A stretch of 64,000 bases of DNA from assembly GCF_002873335.1 (NCBI RefSeq), contig NZ_MCUW01000012.1, positions 1 through 64,000 on the forward strand, given 5' to 3'. Of this stretch, positions 38,993 through 47,356 are shown piece after piece. The stretch is from Vibrio sp. 10N.286.49.B1. Its GTDB lineage: Bacteria > Pseudomonadota > Gammaproteobacteria > Enterobacterales > Vibrionaceae. Below the pieces are notes generated by a model. The model was not told the DNA's origin. It did no database searches and saw nothing but the letters and a program-made list of their open reading frames with translations. The position numbers were made by a program, and so were the translations under genes. How positions within the stretch are numbered: the stretch's first letter is position 1; the number at the start of each line of letters is the position of its first letter.

Positions 38993-39227
38993 CGTACGAT
39001 AGAGACCTAATTGTATCTTACACATATAGAGAACGAGGGAATGGCAGATTGTGTGGCGTCCCTCGTCATCAGTACTGATGTAAGTCGAAAGCCTCTCATT
39101 GGCACGTTATGAATAGAGACTTTTCACCCGCAGTACGCCAACCTAAAGACCATTTAACAAATTATGACAATACAACCTTGTTGCGTTGTTATCCATTATT
39201 CAGACTTAAGTGATATCAATTCATCCT

Positions 39228-39773
39228 ATGAACGAAAAACAAAAGATGCTGTCTGGTGTTAATTATGACCCTAGTGATCAAACACTAAAATCCGAGCGTA
39301 CGAACGCCAAGTTATTGTGTTTTAAATTAAACCAGAGCCACCCTGACGATCCTACAATTCCTGATACCATCAACTCACTATTGGGCTATGAGGCCGATGC
39401 CGATCTCAACGTGCCATTTCATTGTGATTATGGTTACAACATTAAAGTCGGCAAAGGGTTTTATGCCAACCACGGCTGCACATTTCTTGATTGCAACACG
39501 ATTACCGCAGGTGACAATTGCCTTCTTGGCCCAGGCGTCATTCTCGCGACCGCGATACACCCTCTTGACGCAAAAGAACGCGCTTCCGGTATTGAATCAG
39601 CATTGCCGATAACACTTGGTCACGACGTTTGGCTTGGCGCCAATGTCACGGTCTGTCCAGGCGTAACCATTGGAAACAATGTCGTTGTTGGCGCTGGTAG
39701 CGTCGTAGTAAAGGATTTACCCGCTAACACAGTGTGTGTAGGCAACCCTGCCAAAGTGATTCGCAGCAACTGA
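39228..39773 (+). CDS. maa: Sugar O-acetyltransferase (maltose acetyltransferase type)
   Basis: Acetyl-CoA-dependent O-acetyltransferase of 181 residues with the left-handed beta-helix hexapeptide repeats of the LacA/Maa family. An N-terminal MLSGVNYDPSD segment is followed by FHCDYGYNIKVGKGFYANHGCTFLD, the catalytic-His region TAIHPLDAKER, and VTVCPGVTIGNNVVVGAGSVVVKDLP. The ATG at 39228 matches the family start although its ribosome site is weak. The natural acceptor sugar is unknown. Confidence 0.88.
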   Translation: MNEKQKMLSGVNYDPSDQTLKSERTNAKLLCFKLNQSHPDDPTIPDTINSLLGYEADADLNVPFHCDYGYNIKVGKGFYANHGCTFLDCNTITAGDNCLLGPGVILATAIHPLDAKERASGIESALPITLGHDVWLGANVTVCPGVTIGNNVVVGAGSVVVKDLPANTVCVGNPAKVIRSN

Positions 39774-39969
39774 TCGTCGACTCACTGGAACCACTCGCCC
39801 CATCGGCTGATGTTAAACATTCAGCATTAGCCGATTATTATTTATACATCAAGCATAACAGTGCGTTATCAAGCTCATTGCTATCGATAAGGTTAGCCAT
39901 TAAAAATTTGATACTTAAAACACACTCCGATTCCATTACCGAAACATACAAAAACCAAGACTAACATAC

Positions 39970-39996
39970 TGAAACAAAATACTATTTATTGTTTCA
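39970..39996. promoter_or_regulatory. Inverted repeat upstream of the PhnDCE-type operon
   Basis: TGAAACAA / TTGTTTCA arms separated by 11 bp, with a third TTGAAACC half-site about 25 bp downstream, in the 319-bp spacer 39774-40092. It is a likely operator for the importer operon. Nothing else was recognised in this spacer. Confidence 0.45.
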
Positions 39997-40092
39997 CTCT
40001 TCTTATCCATGTCATCCTATTGAAACCAAATCACATCATTTGTGTCATGTAACCCCCCTAATTTTGGTACCTAATAAAACAGGGAGTTACTC

Positions 40093-40929
40093 ATGAAAAA
40101 ATCGATTTTATACACTTCAATCCTTTCAACGGCTCTATTAAGTGCTTCTGCATTTTCTGCCTGTCCCGACACATTGCGCTTTGCAGATACAGGGATAGAA
40201 GGAACTGAAGAGCTACAAATGACCTACCAACAATTTGTTCAAGAAGTGGAGAGTAGACTTGATGTAAACGTCGAATTCTTCCCTGTTGGTAACCGCACTA
40301 CGGCAATTAACGCGCTGCGGTTCAATCAAGTTGATATCGTTTTGGCAGGTCCTTCAGAGTACGTTTTGATGGCAGAGCATGTCGAAGGTATCAAGCCAGT
40401 GAGTGCCGTAGTAAGACCAGAATATTATTCTGTCTTCATTGCTCCTGTCGATTCTGACATTAATACGTTAGAAGACCTGAAAGGTAAACATGTCGCAATG
40501 AAAGACCATGGCTCGACCACTGGTCATATCATGCCGATGTATATGCTTCATAAAGAAGGGATTGACTTAGATCGTGACTTAAAAATAAGCCTGCTAGATG
40601 GTGCACGTATGCAAGCACTGGCCTCAGGAGAAGTGGATGCCGTCGGGACTGGTATTCGAGATTTCAGTCCATTTGTCGAGCAACAAGGAGAGGGAAAATA
40701 CAAAGTTGTCGCCCGCAGCGAAACAATGCCAGGCGACCCCTTTGTAGCTGGACCTCACATTTCGCAGCAATGCGCTGACTTTATCCAAGAAAAGTTCATG
40801 GATGACCCTGAAGGCTTGTTACAGGCTATTTTAGCGCCTGGGAAACGCAAAAAATACGTCGGAGCGACGATGATTAGTGTCAATGATCAAGCCTACGACC
40901 TTGTGCGTGAATCCTACTCATTATTGTAA
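40093..40929 (+). CDS. PhnD-family ABC transporter substrate-binding protein
   Basis: A 278-residue periplasmic receptor with a signal peptide (ending AFSA). The PhnD/SsuA-like pattern includes RFADTG at the mature start, NALRFNQVDIVLAGPSEYV and LEDLKGKHVAMKDHGSTTGH, the region that binds the phosphonate moiety in PhnD. A strong AGGGAG site precedes it. No C-P lyase or phosphonatase gene is nearby, so the ligand could be a phosphonate, phosphite or other organophosphorus compound. Confidence 0.82.
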   Translation: MKKSILYTSILSTALLSASAFSACPDTLRFADTGIEGTEELQMTYQQFVQEVESRLDVNVEFFPVGNRTTAINALRFNQVDIVLAGPSEYVLMAEHVEGIKPVSAVVRPEYYSVFIAPVDSDINTLEDLKGKHVAMKDHGSTTGHIMPMYMLHKEGIDLDRDLKISLLDGARMQALASGEVDAVGTGIRDFSPFVEQQGEGKYKVVARSETMPGDPFVAGPHISQQCADFIQEKFMDDPEGLLQAILAPGKRKKYVGATMISVNDQAYDLVRESYSLL

Positions 40930-40938
40930 GTGACTCTT

Positions 40939-41739
40939 ATGCATCTAGATGTAAACAACCTAAATAAAACCTACGACGATGGAACGAAAGCACTCGACGG
41001 AATCTCTTTTAGCGTGGAACCAGGAGAGGGCGTCATCATCTTAGGTCACAATGGCTGCGGAAAATCGACATTAATGAAGTGTTTAACCGGGATAGAAACA
41101 ATAACCTCCGGTAGCATTACGCTTAATGGTGCGGACCTCTCCAACGCCAGTAAAAAAAATCTTCGTAATTTGCGTCAACAAGTCGGTTGTGTATTTCAAA
41201 AATTCAATATGGTTGGCAACCTCAGCGTATTGCAAAACGTGTTGTTTGGATTGATGGGACATAAAAGTTATTGGTCATGCAATACACTAACAGCCAGCAA
41301 ATCCGATCGTATGTTAGCAATGGATGCGCTCGACCGTGTTGGTTTGTCTCACCTTGCCGATCGCCGCACTGATACATTGTCGGGCGGCCAACAGCAACGA
41401 GTCGCCATCGCACGGATGTTAATGCAAGACGCTCAGATTGTTTTTGCTGACGAACCAGTTGCCAGTTTAGACCCTAAAGCTGGCCAAGAAGTTATGGAAC
41501 TGCTTTGGTCTGTCATCAAAGAGCACAACATGTCCGTTATTTGCGTTTTACACCAAATCGAATTCGCACGTGAGTTTGGTGAGCGTTTTATCGGACTAAA
41601 TTCTGGCAAGCTTGTCTTTGATTCACCGTCACTTTCGATAAGCGATAAAGCGATAGAAGACCTTTATCAAATACCACCAATTATTAATGAGCAACAACAT
41701 GAACCAAGTATCATCAAAGCAGCATTCTCTGCCACCTAG
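40939..41739 (+). CDS. PhnC-type ABC transporter ATP-binding protein
   Basis: A 266-residue ATPase with Walker A GHNGCGKST, signature LSGGQQQRVAIAR, Walker B IVFADEPVASLD and the H-loop His in VLHQIEFA (Leu-His rather than the usual Thr-His). The ATG at 40939 lies 9 bp after the binding-protein stop codon; a GTG three codons earlier is possible. Its 3' end overlaps the permease gene by about 40 bp. Confidence 0.87.
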   Translation: MHLDVNNLNKTYDDGTKALDGISFSVEPGEGVIILGHNGCGKSTLMKCLTGIETITSGSITLNGADLSNASKKNLRNLRQQVGCVFQKFNMVGNLSVLQNVLFGLMGHKSYWSCNTLTASKSDRMLAMDALDRVGLSHLADRRTDTLSGGQQQRVAIARMLMQDAQIVFADEPVASLDPKAGQEVMELLWSVIKEHNMSVICVLHQIEFAREFGERFIGLNSGKLVFDSPSLSISDKAIEDLYQIPPIINEQQHEPSIIKAAFSAT

Positions 41740-42502
41740 AGTAGAAAGCCCATCGTTATTTACCTGGTTAGTGGCGATAGTACTGTTAGCATTTTTCATC
41801 AATGGCATCACTGCTGCTAATATTACTACCGACCGACTTTATAATGGTGTATTTAACTTAGGTACGTTTTTAGGGGAAGCCTTTCCCCCCAAAATGGATC
41901 GAGTTGATGTTATCGCAAAAGCCATGCTAGAAACCTTTCAAATGGCAATTGTGGGTGTGGTAATTGGCGTCATCTTAAGTCTGCCGATGGCAGTATTATG
42001 TGCAAGAAATACGTCACCACACCCGATTATACGGATATCCTGCGTGAACATTGTGTCGACATTTCGTACTATTCCGGACCTTGTCTGGGCGTTAGTCTTT
42101 GTCATCGCTGTCGGTCTTGGACCGTTGGCGGGCATCCTCGCCATTGTTATGGATACCATAGGTTTTTGCGCACGTTTTTTTGCTGAACGAATAGAGGAAG
42201 TAGACCCAGGTCCGAGCCGTGCATTAAATGCGATAGGTGCGAAACCAAGCGGTGTCATCATGGGCGCAATCATACCTGAGTGTTTACCTTCTTTTGTCGC
42301 AACCAGCTTATATTCCGTTGAAAAAGCAATAAGAAGTGCAGTCGTTCTGGGGCTTGTCGGCGCCGGGGGGATTGGGGTCGAACTGTCAGCATCAATGAAT
42401 TTATTTAGGTACGATCAAGCTCTAACGGTGATCTTATCTATTCTTGTCGTTGTAATTGGCGTAGAGAGAATTTCAGCTCAAATCCGTAAACGTATTTTGT
42501 AA
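41699..42502 (+). CDS. PhnE-type ABC transporter permease
   Basis: Inner-membrane permease of 267 residues with about five or six hydrophobic segments. The PhnE-type core includes CVNIVSTFRTIPDLVWALVFVIAVG and the EAA-like loop GPSRALNAIGAKPSGVIMGAIIPE. The ATG at 41699 has a GAG 7 bases upstream; an in-frame ATG at 41687 is the alternative. The start lies inside the ATPase gene, which indicates translational coupling. Confidence 0.85.
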   Translation: MNQVSSKQHSLPPRVESPSLFTWLVAIVLLAFFINGITAANITTDRLYNGVFNLGTFLGEAFPPKMDRVDVIAKAMLETFQMAIVGVVIGVILSLPMAVLCARNTSPHPIIRISCVNIVSTFRTIPDLVWALVFVIAVGLGPLAGILAIVMDTIGFCARFFAERIEEVDPGPSRALNAIGAKPSGVIMGAIIPECLPSFVATSLYSVEKAIRSAVVLGLVGAGGIGVELSASMNLFRYDQALTVILSILVVVIGVERISAQIRKRIL

Positions 42503-42532
42503 TCAAGGTTAGATCATCCCGAATTAGTCTGT

Positions 42533-42562
42533 AGACCTAACCTTGCGTTAGGTCTAATTTTC
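42533..42562. terminator. Hairpin between converging permease and dhaR genes
   Basis: AGACCTAAC / GTTAGGTCT 9-bp perfect stem with a CTTGC loop, then AATTTTC. It probably ends the importer operon. Confidence 0.7.
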
Positions 42563-42576
42563 ATCGCCTAACACCG

Positions 42577-44508
42577 TTAACGTGCCGTGTCTTCAAGCCC
42601 ATATTTTTGAATCTTTCTCCATAATGTCGTGCGACCAATATCCAATGCTTTGGCCATATCTTGCATTTTTCCGTCGTATATTTTCCATGCTTGAATGATG
42701 GCTTTTTTTTCTACGTCTTCCAATGTAAGTATCGATTTTCCATCTCGACTGCCTTCGTCGCTTAAATTGTGCTTAATCTCTTCAGGAATATCACTTAAGG
42801 TAATCAGGTTGCCACTGCGATTGAGAAGGATCCGTTCCATTCGGCTTTTTAATTCAGAATTATTACCCGCCCAGCTGAATTTGACTAACGCGTCCATCAC
42901 GGTTTTTTCAATCGATACCGCCACATTGTGACGCTTTTCATAATTGTGAATAATCACCATTATAAGATGTTCAATATCTTCTTTACGTTTTCTCAACGGC
43001 GGTATTGATAGCTCATTCGAGGACAGTTCATAATACAACTGTCTCCCGAAAGATCGCCTCGCAACATACTCACTAATATCCGACGACGTGCTGGTAATAA
43101 GTTGAAAGCTTACCGGTATTAACCGTGCACTATCACAACGGCTCACTAAACCCGTTTTTAGTAATTTCAGCAATACCGCTTGCAACTCTGGACTTAAATA
43201 TTCGACCTTTTCCAAATATAGCGTTCCGTTATGCGCTAATTCAAACTTAGAAGGCAAACCCTGACCATCTTCGTCATCAAAACCAAGCATTTCTTTGACC
43301 ATGGCTTCGGATGTCAAAGAGCGGCAATTCAGCGTGATAAATGGGCCGTTTTTTGCGTTACTTTCGTTATGAATTGCCATAGCAAGGTCGGACTTCCCTA
43401 CCCCTTCCTCGCCATTGATTAAGATAGGTGCTTTTGACTTAACGGCACGTTTGGCAATCGTTAACACATGCTTCATTCCACGAGACTGGGCATTAATATT
43501 GGCAAATGTATACTTAGCATTTCCCCCTATCTGCTGTTGCGCAAGTTCTCTAATTTTATCGATAGGATGAATGAATAATAGATTTGAGCCATCAACCAAC
43601 GGTTTCAACGTCACAATCGACTCGATAAATTCACCATTTACCTCAACGATGGTTTGTTTACGCCTAATCGTGCTGTGTGTTTCTATGCTTCTTTGGATAT
43701 TTGGTGCAAAACGAACCACCGAAAAGATGTCTTTATCGATAATGTCTAAGGTTTTGAAATTGAGTAATTCCTCGGCTTGGTGATTAGCCATCGTGATCCG
43801 ATTATCTTCATTCCAAGACAATAACCCGTCATCCATACACTCCAATGTAGCATTGTAAGCATTGAGTAGCCGGTTCATTGTCTCTTGCTCATTTTGGACG
43901 TGGATCTGCAGCGCGATCTCTTTCGCACAAGACGCAATAATGACGTGGTTTTCTTTTGTGTACTCGGTGGCTTTTTTGAATAACGAGATGGTTCCTCGTA
44001 AGCGACCAAACGTATCGAATATGGGTGCGGCGGTGGTTGCGTAACAATGCAAATGACGGTTGAAATGCTCTGCCGCAAATACTTCTGTCGGTAAATGTGT
44101 GTTAAGTGTCAAACTGATCGCGTTGGTACCAATTTTCCCTTCTGAGAAAAAACAGCCTTTCTTAAAACCCAACGCACTGACTTCACGCAACAAAGCATCA
44201 TGCCCGACACTAAATAACACGCAGCCGCTATCGTCCGTCACAAATAGTACCAGTTCTTCGCTTCGCAGTAAGTCGTAGGTGTCTTCTATCACTGTGGTGG
44301 CTGAGGTAATAACACGCTCATTTCTCTTAATCAGAGATTTAAGCGTATAGCCAGAAGCAATATGCGGTTTGGACCAGTTGTAAGGGCTCGACTGTTTAGC
44401 GCATCTTTCCCAAGATTCCAGGATCGGCGAAAGCATAAAGTCAGGTGATACCCAGTGATGCTTTTGGAAAAAGTCCCACTTCTTTTTATTGTCTTCAATC
44501 GACAGCAT
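42577..44508 (-). CDS. dhaR: DhaR-type transcriptional activator
   Basis: Activator of dhaKLM in E. coli, where DhaK and DhaL set its activity. The product has ~643 residues (E. coli DhaR 639). Domain order: an N-terminal sensor with ILESWERC, a GAF-like region (~70-190), a PAS region (~215-310), an AAA+ domain with Walker A NGEEGVGKSDLA, and a C-terminal Fis-type HTH (DIGRTTLWRKIQKYG). The loop where GAFTGA should be reads MLGFDDEDGQGLPSKFELA, so it should not contact sigma-54; E. coli DhaR shares this loss. The ATG at 44508 is preferred, but starts up to 44601 (GTG) are possible. It lies 6 kb from dhaK. Confidence 0.88.
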   Translation of the reverse strand: MLSIEDNKKKWDFFQKHHWVSPDFMLSPILESWERCAKQSSPYNWSKPHIASGYTLKSLIKRNERVITSATTVIEDTYDLLRSEELVLFVTDDSGCVLFSVGHDALLREVSALGFKKGCFFSEGKIGTNAISLTLNTHLPTEVFAAEHFNRHLHCYATTAAPIFDTFGRLRGTISLFKKATEYTKENHVIIASCAKEIALQIHVQNEQETMNRLLNAYNATLECMDDGLLSWNEDNRITMANHQAEELLNFKTLDIIDKDIFSVVRFAPNIQRSIETHSTIRRKQTIVEVNGEFIESIVTLKPLVDGSNLLFIHPIDKIRELAQQQIGGNAKYTFANINAQSRGMKHVLTIAKRAVKSKAPILINGEEGVGKSDLAMAIHNESNAKNGPFITLNCRSLTSEAMVKEMLGFDDEDGQGLPSKFELAHNGTLYLEKVEYLSPELQAVLLKLLKTGLVSRCDSARLIPVSFQLITSTSSDISEYVARRSFGRQLYYELSSNELSIPPLRKRKEDIEHLIMVIIHNYEKRHNVAVSIEKTVMDALVKFSWAGNNSELKSRMERILLNRSGNLITLSDIPEEIKHNLSDEGSRDGKSILTLEDVEKKAIIQAWKIYDGKMQDMAKALDIGRTTLWRKIQKYGLEDTAR

Positions 44509-44822
44509 AGATAAACCAATTACGGCGCCGTTGCGGACGCTCAGTGTTGCGGACCGACTATGATAGCGCGACATTTCGAACGCTAGAGTGATCCTATTCA
44601 CACTGACAAACTCAATATTAAACTAATCGATACATCACTGATCTGGGTTGGTGTTTTGATGATTTGTGAAAGAAACATTCAACCAAACACGGTTATCTCA
44701 TCCACCAAAACCATTGTTCACCGCGCACAGAGTTTACGGAAATACATTGAAGATGAGCCGCTGACTAAAAGCAAGCGATGAGCGATAGGACGATCACGGT
44801 TAACGTCGCAAGTTGGACGTCT
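44509..44822. other. Intergenic region upstream of dhaR
   Basis: About 310 bp. The plus strand has a short ORF at roughly 44657-44780 starting MICERNIQPN, but it has no ribosome site and no recognisable product, so it is not called. The dhaR promoter should lie here. Confidence 0.3.
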
Positions 44823-44885
44823 GAAGTTAGAAGTTAGAAGTTAGAAGTTAGAAGTTAGAAGTTAGAAGTTAGAAGTTAGAAGTTA
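44823..44885. repeat. Heptanucleotide tandem repeat (GAAGTTA)9
   Basis: Nine exact head-to-tail copies of GAAGTTA in an intergenic spacer between dhaR and the sulfoquinovose cluster. It is non-coding here and likely to vary in copy number among strains. Confidence 0.95.
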
Positions 44886-44947
44886 GAAAAATACTATCAA
44901 TAACGGACGCACATCCTTTGTGCGCTGCTTTCCGGTACAGTGAGTGG

Positions 44948-45091
44948 TTAAATCCACGCCAGAGAAAGCAATAATAGTGGGACAGCAACCAAAGATGCCA
45001 TTTTCATCAATGACAATACTTCACGTAAGACGATTTTAGTTTTTGAATCAATCAGTTGAATTGGTTGTTGTAGCGTTGCGGTGTTATTCAT
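44948..45091 (-). CDS. 47-residue small membrane protein at the edge of the sulfoquinovose cluster
   Basis: The minus frame from the ATG at 45091 encodes MNNTATLQQPIQLIDSKTK, a short amphipathic linker, and a hydrophobic C-terminus (ASLVAVPLLLLSLAWI-stop). That predicts a single-pass membrane peptide with a soluble N-terminus. AAGGG sits 9 bases before the start. Upstream are a CRP-like site and a 23-nt motif that also precedes the aldolase and isomerase genes of the cluster. The motif's distance to the start codon (95 bp) equals that at the aldolase gene. The family is unrecognised; membership of the sulfoquinovose regulon is inferred. Confidence 0.6.
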   Translation of the reverse strand: MNNTATLQQPIQLIDSKTKIVLREVLSLMKMASLVAVPLLLLSLAWI

Positions 45092-45132
45092 GTCAGATGC
45101 CCTTGGTACGTTGAGTAAAATTGACTAATCAA

Positions 45133-45148
45133 TGTGATTTACATCGCA
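45133..45148. promoter_or_regulatory. CRP-like site
   Basis: On the minus strand TGCGA-TGTAAA-TCACA matches TGTGA-N6-TCACA with one mismatch, 42 bp before the small membrane-protein gene. Confidence 0.4.
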
Positions 45149-45185
45149 ATTTTGCACCTTTACGTGACCTTCGTCAACTTAATTT

Positions 45186-45208
45186 TGTCCATAATTGTAC
45201 ATTTTTGT
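45186..45208 (-). promoter_or_regulatory. Candidate CsqR (YihW) operator, copy D
   Basis: Minus strand reads ACAAAAATGTACAATTAT followed by GGACA. It shares the layout ACAnAAAT, CAAnT and GGACA with the sites at 51493 and 52996. Confidence 0.55.
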
Positions 45209-45220
45209 AATTTTAACTAC

Positions 45221-45248
45221 AAAAAAGCCTCGCGATAATGGCGAGGCT
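45221..45248 (-). terminator. Terminator of the sulfoquinovosidase gene
   Basis: AGCCTCGC / GCGAGGCT perfect stem with a 7-nt loop; the minus strand continues into T6. Confidence 0.88.
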
Positions 45249-45274
45249 AGATAGCAAGAATATAAATCTATGAT

Positions 45275-47284
45275 TTAAATAGTTTTTATCTCATCTAACA
45301 ACGTACGATACGGTGAAGATTCTCTATAAAACACGGCAGGTTCACCAATCGGAGCATCAATATCAATCCAACCTCCTGTGAACACCTTCCCTGTCCATGC
45401 ATGAATCCAGTTATCTTCTGGCAAATACACGGTTTTAACCGTTTCGCCTTCGTTGTAGACAGGTGCAACTAGGATATCTCGACCAAAGAGGTACTGGTAC
45501 TTAATCTCATACGTTTCAGCTTCCTGCTCGTAGTGCATAAACAGCGGGCGCTGTACGGGCATACCCTGCTTAGCATTTAAGGCAACAGCCTCTTTAATAT
45601 ACGGCTTCAAATGCTTGAACACTTTCGTCATTTTAGCTAGGTGCGCTAACGTTTCGGCATCGGTATCATATTGATGATTATCACCAGGTCTATTACCTTC
45701 ATGACTGCGCATAATCGGAGTGAATGCGGCCATTTCTGACCAGCGCTGGAACAGTTCTTTCGTTCGCTTCATACCGTGTAACGTGGTATATCCGCCAATA
45801 TCGCTGTGATGAATGCCGTTCCCCATCAATCCTGAAGACAATGCCGCTGGAATCACCGACGCTAAACCGTCGTCAAGAGACCAGTTGACCGATTGATCTC
45901 CGCCCCATAAGGTGTGGCAATACCCTTGAATCCCAGTACCACCAGCTCGCATAAAGAATAAGATATCATCCGTTTTACCCGCTTCTTCAATCGCTTCATG
46001 CTGTACTTTCGCCCAACGATATGGCCATTTATTATGCTCTATTTCTGCACTAACTCCGTTGCTCAATGCACAATCTGTCGGTAAGTATTCTCCAAAATCG
46101 CCCATCCAGCCATCAAGCCCAAAGTCGATCATGTTCGTTTTAATCACACCCTTGTACCATTCGCAGGCATCTGGGTTAGTGAAATCAACCACACCACAGT
46201 AAAACTCACCAAAATCGACGACATATTTAGAACCATCTTGTTGAGTGGCCAAATAACCTTTTTCTTTCGCTTCGTTATATAGAGGAAAGTCTTCGAGCAC
46301 ATACGGGTTTATGTAACCAAGAAAGCGAACGCCCTCTTCTTTCATTTGATGAATTTTACTATCAAGCTCTGGGTATAGTTCTTTGTTCCACTGCCAATCC
46401 CACTGCAAGCGCTTGCCAAAAGAGGTCATCTTAATGCCTTGCCAATCTTGGCACCACGCTCCAGCGACTTCGATACCGGCTTCTTTCGCGGCTGCTACCT
46501 TTTCAATGGTGATCTCGGTACCACCTTGGATCCCAATAATTAAGCCGTTGTATACCCATTCTGGCATTTCTGGTTGTCGGCCAAATACACCCGTAATGTT
46601 TTCCATTAGGTCTGAATAATTATCTTCGCTGTCTAGCAGCAAATAACGAGGGATATCCCAACACTGAAGCTCATGAAAATCATCGTTTGTGAAATTGAAA
46701 TCCGCATAGGCAGTGGTTTCTAAATGGCAAAAGTACTTTTTGTCCGATACGAATGTGGGTTGTGGATAGTTCGTGGTGTAATAATCGCCACCAGCTCTAT
46801 CATGCACATCAGCTTGCCAAGTTACATAACTATTTTTGTTACGACCCACACCCGGTTCACTCGACCATAATGGGAAGTTTTTTCCACGTAGGTTTAAATA
46901 AGTCAGTTGCTCACCACAGCCAAATACTCGCTCATCAGGTGTAGCTGAAACACGAATCCAGAAACGATTATATGAATGATCCACCGCTTCAAATTCAGAC
47001 AGCAAGCGGCCTTCTTCCGTTTCAGACACAATCATGCGAATAACGTCGTTTCCGTCAAACTTAAACGTAATACAAAAACGGTTCTCTCCTGCCTCTGTGA
47101 CGTCAAATTGTCTCAAAGGCAGACGCTCTACAACGTAGTCAGTAATATCAAAGTTCCCACGGTACATATCGAAGTTGCCTTCGCCAGTACCAAGAAATAG
47201 GGCGGGTGTTTGTAGAGAGTGCGTAAATACGGTTCTATTTTTATGTTTTATTGTTAGCGTATTTCCACTGGTAATCAGTTCCAT
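45275..47284 (-). CDS. yihQ: Sulfoquinovosidase (YihQ, GH31)
   Basis: Hydrolyses alpha-sulfoquinovosides such as sulfoquinovosyl glycerol to free sulfoquinovose. The 669 residues follow E. coli YihQ closely: RVFGCGEQLTYLNLRGK, SEPGVGRNKNSYVTWQAD, NGLIIGIQGGTEI, WCQDWQG, the nucleophile Asp in MGDFGEYLPTD (~405), the acid/base Asp in WGGDQSVNW, and MRSHEGNRPGDN. The QGGTE and DWSG/DWQG elements separate YihQ from ordinary alpha-glucosidases. The ATG at 47284 has GGAG 6 bases upstream. There is no signal peptide, so cleavage occurs after import. It follows dctP, with a terminator in between. Confidence 0.93.
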   Translation of the reverse strand: MELITSGNTLTIKHKNRTVFTHSLQTPALFLGTGEGNFDMYRGNFDITDYVVERLPLRQFDVTEAGENRFCITFKFDGNDVIRMIVSETEEGRLLSEFEAVDHSYNRFWIRVSATPDERVFGCGEQLTYLNLRGKNFPLWSSEPGVGRNKNSYVTWQADVHDRAGGDYYTTNYPQPTFVSDKKYFCHLETTAYADFNFTNDDFHELQCWDIPRYLLLDSEDNYSDLMENITGVFGRQPEMPEWVYNGLIIGIQGGTEITIEKVAAAKEAGIEVAGAWCQDWQGIKMTSFGKRLQWDWQWNKELYPELDSKIHQMKEEGVRFLGYINPYVLEDFPLYNEAKEKGYLATQQDGSKYVVDFGEFYCGVVDFTNPDACEWYKGVIKTNMIDFGLDGWMGDFGEYLPTDCALSNGVSAEIEHNKWPYRWAKVQHEAIEEAGKTDDILFFMRAGGTGIQGYCHTLWGGDQSVNWSLDDGLASVIPAALSSGLMGNGIHHSDIGGYTTLHGMKRTKELFQRWSEMAAFTPIMRSHEGNRPGDNHQYDTDAETLAHLAKMTKVFKHLKPYIKEAVALNAKQGMPVQRPLFMHYEQEAETYEIKYQYLFGRDILVAPVYNEGETVKTVYLPEDNWIHAWTGKVFTGGWIDIDAPIGEPAVFYRESSPYRTLLDEIKTI

Positions 47285-47313
47285 CGTTATCTCCAATAAT
47301 TCGACTCTTAGGC

Positions 47314-47340
47314 TAAAAAAAGGCGCACAATTGTGCGCCC
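47314..47340 (-). terminator. Terminator between dctP and yihQ
   Basis: GGCGCACAA / TTGTGCGCC perfect 9-bp palindromic stem followed on the minus strand by T7. It should lower read-through from the abundant binding-protein mRNA into yihQ. Confidence 0.9.
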
Positions 47341-47356
47341 TAACTAAATGGTATGT

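Noticed and set aside
42577-44508. Sigma-54-dependent activator
   Set aside because: The GAFTGA loop is missing and the sequence follows DhaR. No -24/-12 promoter was found ahead of dhaK, gldA or the PhnD-type gene.
44657-44780. Short plus-strand ORF upstream of dhaR
   Set aside because: No ribosome site, no recognisable domain, and it overlaps the expected dhaR promoter.
44823-44885. CRISPR or integron-type repeat
   Set aside because: The units are 7 bp with no spacers; it is a simple tandem repeat.
45275-47284. Generic alpha-glucosidase call for the GH31 gene
   Set aside because: Sequence features and the yihS/yihV/yihU/yihW neighbours point to the sulfoquinovosidase YihQ.
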